From an uncultured Flavobacteriaceae bacterium (GTDB lineage: Bacteria; Bacteroidota; Bacteroidia; Flavobacteriales; Flavobacteriaceae): a stretch of 64,000 nt of DNA. Position numbers and translations under genes: made by a program. The stretch covers positions 1-64,000 of the forward strand of contig CANLUS010000008.1 of NCBI GenBank assembly GCA_947494325.1. The letters are read 5' to 3'. The notes under the pieces are model-generated. The model was not told where the DNA came from, searched no databases, and saw only the letters and a list, made by a program, of their open reading frames with translations. Shown in pieces: positions 8,485 to 17,705 of the stretch. Numbering within the stretch: the stretch's first letter is position 1; every line of letters begins with the position of its first letter.

Positions 8485-10105
8485 TGTTCTGATTTACCAA
8501 TGCCATCAAGTCTACGTCATTGCCCAGTAATATCTCAGTCGGATTGATTCGTCCGGCTTCCGGACCGTTTTCAAGCTTTAACACACCTCTTGGACAAACA
8601 GCCGAGCAAATACCGCAACCGACGCAACTAGAACGAATAATGTTTTCACCTTTTTGAGCGTAAGCTCGTACGTCTATACCTTGTTCACAATACGTAGAGC
8701 AATTTCCACATGAAATACATTGTCCTCCGTTGGTAGTAATTCTAAAGCGGGATTTAAAACGCTGCACCAGACCGAGGTAAGCTGCAAGTGGACATCCAAA
8801 ACGACACCATACACGATTTCCGAAAATTGGATAAAAACCAGTTCCAATAACCCCTGCAAACCATGCGCCAATTAAGAAGCTATATGTGTCTTTAATCCAT
8901 TGAGATTTAATTCCTAAAAACGATTCAGTTCCGGTAAAATAGCAATATAAGGTAACCAAAGTCATGATTAAAGAAAATACAAGAACCGAATGGATCAACC
9001 ATCTTTCTAATTTCCATGACACTAATTTTTTACTAGAATGCTGTCTGTAAGGGTCTCCAAGTGTTTCTGCAAGACCACCACAACCACAAACCCATGAGCA
9101 ATACCATCTCTTTCCGAAAAAGTAAACCATTACAGGAACGATGATTAAAGTGAGTACAATTCCCCAAACGAGAATAAATAGCCCAATGGCTCCGCTATCT
9201 CGTAAACTATCTAGATTCCATTCAAAAAAGAAGTCATAATCTAGCGGGAATGCATTTTTGAAATCATAACCAGGCATGTTCAAACTTGTCATAATTTCTG
9301 GTATCAAAAAGGCAAATACGATTTGAAAGAAAAGTACCGATGTCGTACGTATTACTTGATACTTATTATGTCGATATTTTATATACATTCGGGCTGCCAT
9401 AACGATCATTATGACACAGTACAAGAAACCATAGACAAACCATTGACTGGCTTCCCCACCATTTAAAGATTTGCTTATCGGATCTAAAATGTAGGTCCAA
9501 TTCACGGCATAATCCGGCATGAAATAGAGTACAAGATAAAAGGTTACCAGATAAACAAGCACCAACCATGCAATCCAACCTCTGTTGGTGCTCGATTCAT
9601 GATAAATACCGTTATTTTTAATACCTTCTTTACCTAGCAAAACAATGTTTGGCAGAATAAATAGCAAGGCGCCAACAATTGCCAATCCAAAAGTTAACCA
9701 CCATAAAAGTCCGGCATTGTCCTTTACAAAACCTGAACCTGCTATCTTGGCAACTTCGTAACTTAAGGTATGTGATTTTCCATAAATTTTATATTGAAAT
9801 TGCGCTCCTTTTTTATCCCAATTTTTTTCAGCATCGTACCTCGCGATTAGAGCATCATAATGATCATTTGATGCTTTGTAAGCTTCTCTAACACGACTCG
9901 AAAATTGGAAAATATTTAAACTTTCGTCTGTAACAATAGCTTTTGTAAGTTTTTCTTTGATGATTTCACTTTTATAACCTTTCGACTCGACAAAGGCCAC
10001 CACTTCTTGTTCTGATAAACTAAAAGATCCTGTGAATAAACTTCCCGTGAAAATGGCTAAGCCTATAAGGAAAAAGACCAAACCTATATTTTTTATTGCT
10101 TTCAT
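8474..10105 (-). CDS. membrane-bound 4Fe-4S polyferredoxin (NapH/NosR-like)
   Basis: About 540 aa. An N-terminal helix is followed by a periplasmic domain of roughly 100 residues, then about seven more membrane helices. Cysteine motifs of the NapH/NosR/CcoG type (WYCSWVCGCGG and WCRFGCPLAAYLG) lie between helices. The C-terminus carries two ferredoxin motifs, CISCGNCSTYC and CVGCGICSAVC. Proteins of this layout pass electrons across or along the membrane. ATG at 10105 is preferred to the TTG at 10135, which would overlap the upstream FAD oxidoreductase gene by 8 bp. The tight pairing suggests the FAD protein feeds or receives electrons here. The terminal acceptor is not encoded nearby, and NosR itself is excluded by the missing NosZ context. 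Confidence 0.82.
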   Translation of the reverse strand: MKAIKNIGLVFFLIGLAIFTGSLFTGSFSLSEQEVVAFVESKGYKSEIIKEKLTKAIVTDESLNIFQFSSRVREAYKASNDHYDALIARYDAEKNWDKKGAQFQYKIYGKSHTLSYEVAKIAGSGFVKDNAGLLWWLTFGLAIVGALLFILPNIVLLGKEGIKNNGIYHESSTNRGWIAWLVLVYLVTFYLVLYFMPDYAVNWTYILDPISKSLNGGEASQWFVYGFLYCVIMIVMAARMYIKYRHNKYQVIRTTSVLFFQIVFAFLIPEIMTSLNMPGYDFKNAFPLDYDFFFEWNLDSLRDSGAIGLFILVWGIVLTLIIVPVMVYFFGKRWYCSWVCGCGGLAETLGDPYRQHSSKKLVSWKLERWLIHSVLVFSLIMTLVTLYCYFTGTESFLGIKSQWIKDTYSFLIGAWFAGVIGTGFYPIFGNRVWCRFGCPLAAYLGLVQRFKSRFRITTNGGQCISCGNCSTYCEQGIDVRAYAQKGENIIRSSCVGCGICSAVCPRGVLKLENGPEAGRINPTEILLGNDVDLMALVNQNNAK

Positions 10106-10127
10106 TGTAGTTGCTGTTTTGTTTGGC

Positions 10128-11465
10128 TTATGCAAAAATGCGTTTCCAACTTTTCTTTTTTAACTGAATATTTGTTCCGTTTTCTTGGTTGAATTTGCTA
10201 ACAATTTCTCGTTCGTATAGTTTGTAAAATTCTGGATCGAAATTCGCATCGGCTAGATGCTCTAGAACATGCTCAACTGATTGTTTTTCAGTTAAAACCT
10301 TATCAAAAAATTGATGGCGCATTCTGATTCCGAAAGTATTAATTCCGATAAACGTCCGTGAGTTTTTATCGTAATTGATGTGAATGCACTTAGTACCGTC
10401 TTCGTGTTCCCAATAGAATCGTGATTCATTTTCTTTTTGTTGTGCCCACACCCAACCATAAGTTTGATATTCAATATCAATAAATTTTGCCGAGTTAAAC
10501 CAATGACCTGGTTTATATTCAATTCTGTTACCACATATTGTTTGAGCGACGGTTTCTCCCATCATACGTCCGGTATACCAAACGGCTTCAATAGGCCGTC
10601 TACTTCCGATTGCCTCATGCTGCTCGGCACAATCACCAATGGCATAAATATCTTGCACATTCGTTTCTAAAAAACGATTTACTTTCACACCTCTACCAAT
10701 TTCTATATCACTTTCTTTAATAAAATCTACATTTGGAGAAACACCCGCTGTTAGACCAACTACATCACATTGAATTTCTTCACCTGTCTCTGCAATTGTA
10801 ATCGATGTAACTTTGCCATTAGTATTTCCTTTTATTTCTTTTAAGTTTACACCTAGCCTTAAATCAATATTGCTTCTTAAGATTTCTCTATTGATCATTG
10901 CCGATTCACCTTCAGGTAATACACCATTCCAAAAGCTATTTTCACGTACCAAAAACGTTACTGGTATATGTCTAGAATGTAACATTTCTGCAAGTTCTAT
11001 ACCGATGAGTCCGCCGCCAACAATGACAGCGCGTTTACAAACATTCTTATTTGGAGCATACTTTTCCAGGTTATCTAAATCTTGTTTGTGATACATACCC
11101 ATAACGCCATTAAGATCTTGACCCGGCCAACCAAATTTATTGGGTTTAGAACCGGTAGCAATAATTAATTTATCATAGCTTAAGGTATCTCCTTCGGCAA
11201 AATTTAAAGACTTGTTATTACTATCAATGGCTGTTACATATCCTTTTTTTAATTCGATACGATTCTTTTTCCAAAACCAATTTTCATATGGCTGTGTATG
11301 TTCAAACTTCATATGACCCATGTAAACATACATAAGCGCCGTTCTAGAAAAAAAGTAATCAGTTTCTGCCGATACAATGGTAATTTTTTTATCAGAAAGT
11401 TTACGAATATGTCTAGCCGCTGTAACCCCAGAAATACCATTTCCTATAATAACAATGTGCTCCAT
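10128..11465 (-). CDS. NAD(P)/FAD-dependent oxidoreductase
   Basis: 445-aa two-dinucleotide-fold flavoprotein. The FAD site is IIGNGISGVTAA at the N-terminus and the NAD(P) site is VIVGGGLIGIELAE (about residue 147). The IYAIGDCAEQ motif near residue 290 closes the FAD domain. It resembles the NirB N-terminal part and rubredoxin/ferredoxin reductases. There is no CxxxxC redox disulfide, so it is not a mercuric or dihydrolipoamide reductase. About 120 residues follow the last FAD motif. First gene of the minus-strand operon, followed with near overlap by the polyferredoxin, which is its most likely redox partner. Confidence 0.88.
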   Translation of the reverse strand: MEHIVIIGNGISGVTAARHIRKLSDKKITIVSAETDYFFSRTALMYVYMGHMKFEHTQPYENWFWKKNRIELKKGYVTAIDSNNKSLNFAEGDTLSYDKLIIATGSKPNKFGWPGQDLNGVMGMYHKQDLDNLEKYAPNKNVCKRAVIVGGGLIGIELAEMLHSRHIPVTFLVRENSFWNGVLPEGESAMINREILRSNIDLRLGVNLKEIKGNTNGKVTSITIAETGEEIQCDVVGLTAGVSPNVDFIKESDIEIGRGVKVNRFLETNVQDIYAIGDCAEQHEAIGSRRPIEAVWYTGRMMGETVAQTICGNRIEYKPGHWFNSAKFIDIEYQTYGWVWAQQKENESRFYWEHEDGTKCIHINYDKNSRTFIGINTFGIRMRHQFFDKVLTEKQSVEHVLEHLADANFDPEFYKLYEREIVSKFNQENGTNIQLKKKSWKRIFA

Positions 11466-11669
11466 AATTTTAAGTTGTTGAAGGGTGAGTCGTATTAATT
11501 TTCAAATACTTAATTCCAAAATAGAATTTAGAATAATTATAAATAGTGATTCGAAAAATAATTTTTAAAACTGTAAGGTAACGTTTTTTTTACTGACTTA
11601 GAGGGTAGTATTTTTATCATGATATTGAAAATAATTAAAAAAATAAGACACAAAATAAAATTGAATAAG

Positions 11670-12383
11670 ATGTTAAACAAGTTAAAAATCATTATCCTAG
11701 TATTAAGTTTCAATATGGGATTTTCTCAGGCTCCAAATACTTTTTTTACAAAGGCAGATGTTTTTTTTAAAGCAAATGTTGCCAATGGCAAAGTAAATTA
11801 TTCGGGTATTCATAAGAATCAAGAGCAATTAAATGAACTACTAAGCCTAGCTACTACGGTAAGAGTTTCTAAAAGTGATGCTCAAAATTATCAGGCTTTT
11901 TGGATCAACGCTTATAATGTATCTGTGATTAAAGGAATAATCGATAATTATCCTATAAAATCACCATTAGATAAGGCTGGTTTTTTTGACAAAACAACCT
12001 ACAAACTAGGTGGAAAATCTATTACACTTAATGATATAGAGCATAAGTTGTTAAGAGCACAGTTTAAAGATGCTAGATTCCATTTTGTGTTGGTTTGTGG
12101 GGCAATTGGTTGTCCTCCTTTAATTAATAAAGCATACCTGCCTTCTACTTTGGAAGCACAATTAGAAAAACAAACTAAAATTGCATTAAACGGTACATTT
12201 TTACAAGTAAACACTAAAAAGAAACGTGTTGCAGGATCAGAAATTCTAAAATGGTATAAAGAAGATTTTACCATGAATGGAACATCTGAAATTGACTATA
12301 TAAACAAATATAGAACTGAAAAAATACCTAGCAATTTCAAACTAAGCTATTTTACTTATAACTGGAATTTAAACAAGCAATAA
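11670..12383 (+). CDS. DUF547 domain protein, secreted
   Basis: 237 aa from the ATG at 11670, which gives a clean signal peptide ending MGFSQ; an ATG at 11619 would add 17 basic residues. A near-match to the -7 box (TATTTTTA, 11609-11616) also argues for the inner start. DUF547 hallmarks are AFWINAYNVSVIKGII and HFVLVCGAIGCPPL, with the conserved His and two Cys. The domain's biochemical role is not established. A second DUF547 protein lies at 18405-19277 in the arsenosugar locus and shares the HF..VC....CP.LIN.AY motif. It is followed after 29 bp by a barrel gene, so the two are probably one transcript. Confidence 0.85.
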   Translation: MLNKLKIIILVLSFNMGFSQAPNTFFTKADVFFKANVANGKVNYSGIHKNQEQLNELLSLATTVRVSKSDAQNYQAFWINAYNVSVIKGIIDNYPIKSPLDKAGFFDKTTYKLGGKSITLNDIEHKLLRAQFKDARFHFVLVCGAIGCPPLINKAYLPSTLEAQLEKQTKIALNGTFLQVNTKKKRVAGSEILKWYKEDFTMNGTSEIDYINKYRTEKIPSNFKLSYFTYNWNLNKQ

Positions 12384-12412
12384 TTAAATAAGAACATCAT
12401 AAATCACATATA

Positions 12413-13324
12413 ATGAAAAAAATAATTGGACTCTTAGTCCTTACATTCGTAACATTTTCGGCTTTTTCTCAAGAAGAAAATGATAATCAAGATGCACCAC
12501 AAAAGAGCAATATTCAAACATATACTCCGTCAAAATTATTAAGTAAAGGACAGTGGGACATCAAATGGTTTAATAACTTATATACGCAGACCAAAAGTAC
12601 TTTCACGAATGGCAAAGAACCACGTCAAACGTTTTTTACTTCGAGTGTAGATATATTTACAGGAGTTTCAGAAAGTAGTTCTTTCAATGTTGGTTTATTA
12701 TTAGAGTTTAGATCTAATGTTATAGGAGGCAGAGATGCATTAGATGTTTTTAGTTTTGATGGAGAAAATGGAACAGCACGTTCTGGATTTACATCGTTCG
12801 CTCCTGCTGTAAAGTTTAATCCATTCAAGAATGTTTCAAATTTTACGGTTCAAACCGCTATTCATATTCCATTAATAGATCAAGAAACTGACGGGGGCGT
12901 GTTTTTAGATCAGAAAGGTTTTATTTTTCAGAATAGATTCTTTTACGATTATACCTTTCCCGGAGATAAGTGGCAGCTATTTACGGAGCTAAATGCTGAG
13001 TATAATTTCGGTAAAAAGGCCGTGAGAGATGCGAATTTTGATACTGTAGAAGGTAGTTTTGCAAATAATAGTTTGAATTTAACACCTGGGGTGTTTTTAA
13101 GTTATTTTCCGAGTCAGAAATTTACAGTGTTAGGATTAGTACAACATTCTCAACGGTTTGATTTAGGAAATGATTTTAGCCAAGATTTTACTGCAGTGGG
13201 AGGCGGAGCAAAGTATCAGCTGAACAAAACCTTGAATATTGAAGCTCTTTATACCAATTTTGTGAGAGGTAATGACACTGGTTTAGGACAAACCTTTAAT
13301 CTTGGACTGAGAGCTTTGTTTTAA
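12413..13324 (+). CDS. outer-membrane beta-barrel protein of unknown function
   Basis: 303 aa with a signal peptide ending AFSQ at about residue 20. The mature part has alternating hydrophobic and polar strands with many aromatic residues and ends in a barrel-like strand (TFNLGLRALF). This is the pattern of a 12-14-strand outer-membrane barrel, similar to Bacteroidota proteins annotated as transporters. I recognise no family motif. It lies 29 bp after the DUF547 gene and is followed by a strong hairpin terminator, so these two genes form one unit. Confidence 0.72.
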   Translation: MKKIIGLLVLTFVTFSAFSQEENDNQDAPQKSNIQTYTPSKLLSKGQWDIKWFNNLYTQTKSTFTNGKEPRQTFFTSSVDIFTGVSESSSFNVGLLLEFRSNVIGGRDALDVFSFDGENGTARSGFTSFAPAVKFNPFKNVSNFTVQTAIHIPLIDQETDGGVFLDQKGFIFQNRFFYDYTFPGDKWQLFTELNAEYNFGKKAVRDANFDTVEGSFANNSLNLTPGVFLSYFPSQKFTVLGLVQHSQRFDLGNDFSQDFTAVGGGAKYQLNKTLNIEALYTNFVRGNDTGLGQTFNLGLRALF

Positions 13325-13338
13325 GATAAAATAGTGAT

Positions 13339-13371
13339 AATACCAGTTAAATTTTAGATCTAACTGGTATT
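13339..13371 (+). terminator. intrinsic terminator after the barrel gene
   Basis: AATACCAGTTA (13339-13349) pairs perfectly with TAACTGGTATT (13361-13371) over 11 bp with an 11-base loop, followed by a moderately T-rich tail. It lies 14 bases after the barrel gene's stop and separates that unit from the GH113-like gene. Confidence 0.75.
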
Positions 13372-13409
13372 ATTCTTATAAAATCCTTTACTTGAACAAA
13401 AAATATAAA

Positions 13410-14411
13410 ATGAAGGTTTTTAAAGTCTTATTGTGTCTAGTTCTATTGCAATCCTGTGAAGGTCAGCGACCTAAAATAAACGGGTTAAGCCTGGTATCTT
13501 CTAGAGAGCCGATTAACCAGTCGCACATAAAACCAATTATTGATGTACATGCAAATTATGTGGCTATCATTCCTTTTGGTTTTATCAGAGATTTGAAGCA
13601 GCCTGAAGTACGATTTAATACCGAAAGACAGTGGTTTGGAGAAACGAAAGATGGGGTAACTCAATATACAGATCAGTTGCGGAAAGAAAATATCAAGGTG
13701 ATGTTGAAACCACAAATTTGGGTTTGGAGAGGACAGTATACGGGTTTTATAGAAATGGAAACTGAAGAAGATTGGAAGGTTTTTGAAAAGACATATGGGT
13801 CCTATATTTTAGAATATGCGAAGTTGGCGACGGAATTAAAGGCGGATATTTTTTGTATTGGAACAGAACTGGAAAAATTTGTTGAAAATCGTCCGGAATA
13901 CTGGTTTGACTTGATTGAAAAAGTGAAGAAAGTTTATAAAGGAAAGATAACATACGCTGCAAACTGGGATGAATTTAAACAGACTCCATTTTGGGAAAAA
14001 TTGAATTTTATTGGAGTAAATGCATACTTTCCTGTTGATACTATTAAAACACCTACGATAAACGGCAGTAGAAAAGGATGGAAGCCTCATAAACAACTAA
14101 TGAAAGAGATTTCTAAAAAGTATGACAGACCGATATTATTTACGGAATTTGGCTACAGAAGTGTTGATTATACCGCTAAAGAACCGTGGAAATCAGATCG
14201 AAGTATGACGAGTGTTAATTTGCAAGGACAAGCCAATGCAACACAAGCGATATTCGAAGAGTTTTGGGACGAAAAATGGTTTGGTGGTGGATTTTTATGG
14301 AAATGGTTTCATAATCATGATGAAGTAGGAGGGGTGCAGAATTCAAGATTCACACCTCAAAATAAACCAGCAGAAGAAATTGTTAGAAGATTTTATAAAG
14401 AAATACGTTGA
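13410..14411 (+). CDS. GH113-like glycoside hydrolase lipoprotein
   Basis: 333 aa from the ATG at 13410; the TTG at 13392 would spoil the lipoprotein signal. The signal has a lipobox Cys at residue 16 (LLQSC). The body is a TIM-barrel resembling GH113 beta-mannanases. FCIGTELEKF supplies the likely acid/base Glu (about E153) and PILFTEFGYRS the likely nucleophile (about E246), with NFIGVNAYFP between. It should act on a beta-linked glycan from the outer or periplasmic face. There is no SusC/SusD pair nearby, so it does not look like a classic polysaccharide utilisation locus. The next gene's TTG start overlaps its stop. Confidence 0.82.
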   Translation: MKVFKVLLCLVLLQSCEGQRPKINGLSLVSSREPINQSHIKPIIDVHANYVAIIPFGFIRDLKQPEVRFNTERQWFGETKDGVTQYTDQLRKENIKVMLKPQIWVWRGQYTGFIEMETEEDWKVFEKTYGSYILEYAKLATELKADIFCIGTELEKFVENRPEYWFDLIEKVKKVYKGKITYAANWDEFKQTPFWEKLNFIGVNAYFPVDTIKTPTINGSRKGWKPHKQLMKEISKKYDRPILFTEFGYRSVDYTAKEPWKSDRSMTSVNLQGQANATQAIFEEFWDEKWFGGGFLWKWFHNHDEVGGVQNSRFTPQNKPAEEIVRRFYKEIR

Positions 14412-15136
14412 AACATATAGTCTACATTTTGATAACAATGCTGCTTATTTCTTGTACGAAGGATAGTATTGACGATGACGCTATTTTATCTAGCTATGTA
14501 CTTGATAGAACAATTGAAAAAGGTGCTGTCATAGCGTGCGCGGGCAGCAGTGAAAATACTTCAACAGTGTTGGTTTTTCAATATCCTGTTAATGGGGCAA
14601 TAAACACCAAATTGTACGAAACTGAAACTATTAATGTTGATGAAAATGACTTTTCTAACTATGCGAAAGTTGCGATTGAAGCCAGTCCTTTTTTCAATGG
14701 ATATCTTCAACAATTTGATAGAAATCTCGATGTCGAAAAATGGATTATTATAACGCATGAACTAAATGGTGAAGTTAAAATATCAAACCCGATTCGTACC
14801 AAACAACATTCGAAAGTATCGAAATGGACAGATGCAGTCGAAATTGATCAACAAACATCTATGATGCCTAACTTCACTTGGGAAAAGAATCAATTTGGTG
14901 ACAATGCAATTTATTTTCAAGTGATTTCGGATGCTGAAAACAACTTATTATCGGGTACCTATACAATAGAGAATACTTTTCAATATTATGACACTTCAAA
15001 TGTCGTTCTAAATATAACAACAGAAACACCGCCAATACTTTCTATTGGTGCTGAATACAACTTTTCTTTGATGGATGTAAGTGAAGATAATTGGGTAAAC
15101 TTATTTATCCTAAACAAAAAATTTATAGTTGAATGA
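14408..15136 (+). CDS. lipoprotein of unknown function
   Basis: 242 aa starting at TTG (14408), which overlaps the TGA of the hydrolase gene. No ATG gives a better signal peptide. The signal ends at lipobox Cys16 (MLLISC). The mature part is rich in beta-type sequence, with WIIITHE and VSKWTDAVE, which recalls fibronectin-like or DUF4249-like modules. I do not recognise the family. Its own stop overlaps the next gene's ATG (ATGA, 15133-15136), so translation of hydrolase, lipoprotein and the first mini-Omp85 is probably coupled. It might help the barrel protein or bind the hydrolase's substrate; this is inference from position. Confidence 0.7.
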   Translation: MKHIVYILITMLLISCTKDSIDDDAILSSYVLDRTIEKGAVIACAGSSENTSTVLVFQYPVNGAINTKLYETETINVDENDFSNYAKVAIEASPFFNGYLQQFDRNLDVEKWIIITHELNGEVKISNPIRTKQHSKVSKWTDAVEIDQQTSMMPNFTWEKNQFGDNAIYFQVISDAENNLLSGTYTIENTFQYYDTSNVVLNITTETPPILSIGAEYNFSLMDVSEDNWVNLFILNKKFIVE

Positions 15137-16401
15137 AAAAGGTAATAGTGGTGTTACTACTATCAATCATGGCGAATACGAGTGCGTTCTCGCAAGAACA
15201 ACTAATTGCCAATTTTAAGATTGAAGGGTATAAGAAAACGAAAAAATCGTTTGTTGAAAAAATTGCACTGGTCGATGCTGGACAGATGTTAGATTCCGTA
15301 AAAATAGAAGAAGATATACAACGTCTCAAACGTTTGGCTTCTTTTGCGAATGTGACGTACAAAGTGATTGAATTAAATGATGGAACCTTTGACGTAATTT
15401 ACAATGTAGAAGAAAATTTCACTATTATTCCGGGCTTAGATATTTTTACCGCAACGAATGGTGAGTTCGCTTTTAGAGCCGCTATTTTCGAATTTAATTT
15501 TCTAGGTAGAAATCAGATCGTCGGCGGTTTTTATCGACGTAATGTATTTGACTCGTACGGAGCATATTGGGAAGCACCATATCTATTTAGTCGAAAATTT
15601 GGCTTGGGTGTTAATTATAAAAAATTAGTCTCAGAAGAGCCTATCTTTCTACAAGATAATGACGATGTTGACTATAGATTTGATAACGATGCATTTGAGT
15701 TGTATTTTATTTATGAGCATAACTTTCATAACCGTTTTGAACTTGGAGTTAATATTGCTAGAGAAGATTATGAATTTTTGCGAGGGGATATTCCAGCAAA
15801 TCTTCCTAGAACTTTGAGTGCTAATAAAACAGCAATTATTGGAGAGTATGAGTACAATAATATAGATATAGATTACCAATATCAAGAAGGTTTTAGAAGT
15901 ATATTAAATGTTAGATTACAAACTGGAGGAAATGAATTTTTAAGAAATTCGTTTATTGGAACGAATGATTTTGAGTATTTCAAGAAAATTGGACCCAATG
16001 GAAACTGGGCAAATCGATTACGTTTTGCATATGCCACGAATGATACAACTCCGTTCGCACCTTTTTCTGTCGATAATCAATTAAATATTCGCGGAGTTGG
16101 AAATGTTATTGATAGAGGTACAGCCTCGATTGTTTTAAATACTGAGTATAGACATACATTGTATGAAAAGGGTTGGTTTGTTATACAGAGTAACGCCTTC
16201 ATAGATACCGGTACATGGAGAAAACCTGGAGGCAATTTTGGAGAGTTATTTGATGGGAGTACTGTTCGGTTTTATCCAGGAGCAGGTATCCGATTTATTC
16301 ATAAGAGAATTTTTAACGCTGTTTTTAGATTAGATTATGGTTATGGTATCGGGAGTAACGCTTCTAGGGGTATTGTTTTCGGAATAGGGCAATACTTTTA
16401 A
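15133..16401 (+). CDS. mini-Omp85 (BamA/TamA family) outer-membrane protein, copy 1
   Basis: 422 aa with a signal peptide ending SAFSQ. A single POTRA-like segment (about residues 23-95; FKIEGYKKTKKSFVE, IQRLKRLASF) leads through EENFTIIP into a barrel. The Omp85 loop-6 signature appears as NIRGVGN with R320, followed by DRGT and NTEYRHTLYEKGW. BamA has five POTRAs and TamA three; one POTRA with a 300-residue barrel is unusually small. The Omp85 family inserts or exports proteins or lipids at the outer membrane. It is followed by an equal-length paralogue after 35 bp and coupled to the lipoprotein upstream. Confidence 0.83.
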   Translation: MKKVIVVLLLSIMANTSAFSQEQLIANFKIEGYKKTKKSFVEKIALVDAGQMLDSVKIEEDIQRLKRLASFANVTYKVIELNDGTFDVIYNVEENFTIIPGLDIFTATNGEFAFRAAIFEFNFLGRNQIVGGFYRRNVFDSYGAYWEAPYLFSRKFGLGVNYKKLVSEEPIFLQDNDDVDYRFDNDAFELYFIYEHNFHNRFELGVNIAREDYEFLRGDIPANLPRTLSANKTAIIGEYEYNNIDIDYQYQEGFRSILNVRLQTGGNEFLRNSFIGTNDFEYFKKIGPNGNWANRLRFAYATNDTTPFAPFSVDNQLNIRGVGNVIDRGTASIVLNTEYRHTLYEKGWFVIQSNAFIDTGTWRKPGGNFGELFDGSTVRFYPGAGIRFIHKRIFNAVFRLDYGYGIGSNASRGIVFGIGQYF

Positions 16402-16436
16402 GGGAGAATATGTTATATTGGTAGAATTGCTTTAAT

Positions 16437-17705
16437 ATGCGGTTATTAAAAATAGTAGGAATCATTTTAATTATCTTGAAAGGCTTTAGTTGCGATGCTC
16501 AAGAGAATCGCGTGGCCGATCTAAAAATTAGAGGGAATAAAAAATTAAAAGCAAGCTTCATAAAGAAAATTACCAAAGTAGAAGTTGGTAGTAGATTAGA
16601 CTCCCTGCTGTTAGAAGAAGATATTAGACGTTTAAAGCGCTTGCCATCGGTAGCACATGCCTATTATCAAGTGTTTCCTTCGACCAATAATGAATACAAT
16701 GTATTCTATTCAGTTGAAGAAAACTTTACCATTATTCCATTGGCAAATGTATATACTACAAATGATGATGAATTTGCCTTCAGAATAGGAGCTTATGAAT
16801 ATAATTTACTAGGTCGAAATATCACTTTTGGAGGTTTTTTTCAACGTGATATTTATAATTCTTATGGAATTAATTTTAGGGCTCCTAATCTTTTTAGTAG
16901 ACAATTTGGACTTGCACTAAATCATCAAAATTTAACAACCGAAGAGCCTGTTTTTTTAAGTACAGCCACGGCCAATTATAGATATAATAATAAATCATAT
17001 GAGGTTTTGGGTTTGTATCAGATTGATTTTAAGCATCGAGTAGAGCTCGGAATTAATTATTTTACCGAAGATTATCAGTATTTATCGGGTGCGACAGACC
17101 CTGCTATTCCGTTAGATTTGAACGTTAAAAAACTACTCTATAAGTTTGTATATGATTATGATAATCTAGATTATTACTACCAGTATGTATCTGGATTTAA
17201 AAGTATTCTCAATTTTCAATATGTAACCTCTAGAGATATCGCTTTACCTGAATTCGCTATCGGTTGGAATGATTTTTTATATTTTAAACGAATTGGTGAA
17301 AAAGGAAACTTAGCAAATAGATTACGTTTAGGGATATCATCGAATGACGATTCACCATTCGCACCATTTTCTGTAGATAATAATCTAAATATTCGAGGTG
17401 TTGGGAATACCATTGATAGAGGAACAGGAGTGATAATTTTGAATACCGAATATCGACACACGTTGTATGAAAAGGACTGGTTTATTTTGCAATCAAATGC
17501 TTTTATAGATGCAGGTTCTTGGAGAAACCCTGGAGGTGATTTTGGGGACTTTGGTGATACTCAAAATTTACGGGTTTATCCAGGTGTAGGATTGAGATTT
17601 ATTAGTAAGAAGATATATAACGCAACCTTTAGAATTGATTATGGCGTAGGGATTACCAAAGATGCTACCAACGGCTTCGTTTTTGGAATTGGTCAGTATT
17701 TTTAA
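16437..17705 (+). CDS. mini-Omp85 (BamA/TamA family) outer-membrane protein, copy 2
   Basis: 422 aa, the same length as copy 1. The matching motifs fall at the same positions: one POTRA segment (LKIRGNKKLKASF), EENFTIIP, and loop-6 NIRGVGN with R320. The signal peptide ends near SCDAQ. The paralogues are clearly related throughout but diverged, so the duplication is old rather than recent. The pair may form two versions of one exporter or a heteromeric device. The 3' end converges on the GT2 gene at 17702-18412 with a 4-bp overlap, so no room is left for a separate terminator. Confidence 0.83.
   Translation: MRLLKIVGIILIILKGFSCDAQENRVADLKIRGNKKLKASFIKKITKVEVGSRLDSLLLEEDIRRLKRLPSVAHAYYQVFPSTNNEYNVFYSVEENFTIIPLANVYTTNDDEFAFRIGAYEYNLLGRNITFGGFFQRDIYNSYGINFRAPNLFSRQFGLALNHQNLTTEEPVFLSTATANYRYNNKSYEVLGLYQIDFKHRVELGINYFTEDYQYLSGATDPAIPLDLNVKKLLYKFVYDYDNLDYYYQYVSGFKSILNFQYVTSRDIALPEFAIGWNDFLYFKRIGEKGNLANRLRLGISSNDDSPFAPFSVDNNLNIRGVGNTIDRGTGVIILNTEYRHTLYEKDWFILQSNAFIDAGSWRNPGGDFGDFGDTQNLRVYPGVGLRFISKKIYNATFRIDYGVGITKDATNGFVFGIGQYF

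Noticed and set aside
8474-10105. NosR of nitrous oxide respiration
   Set aside because: No nosZ, nosD or nosL in the neighbourhood, and the periplasmic domain is shorter than in NosR.
10128-11465. Mercuric or dihydrolipoamide reductase
   Set aside because: The CxxxxC redox disulfide is absent from the FAD domain.
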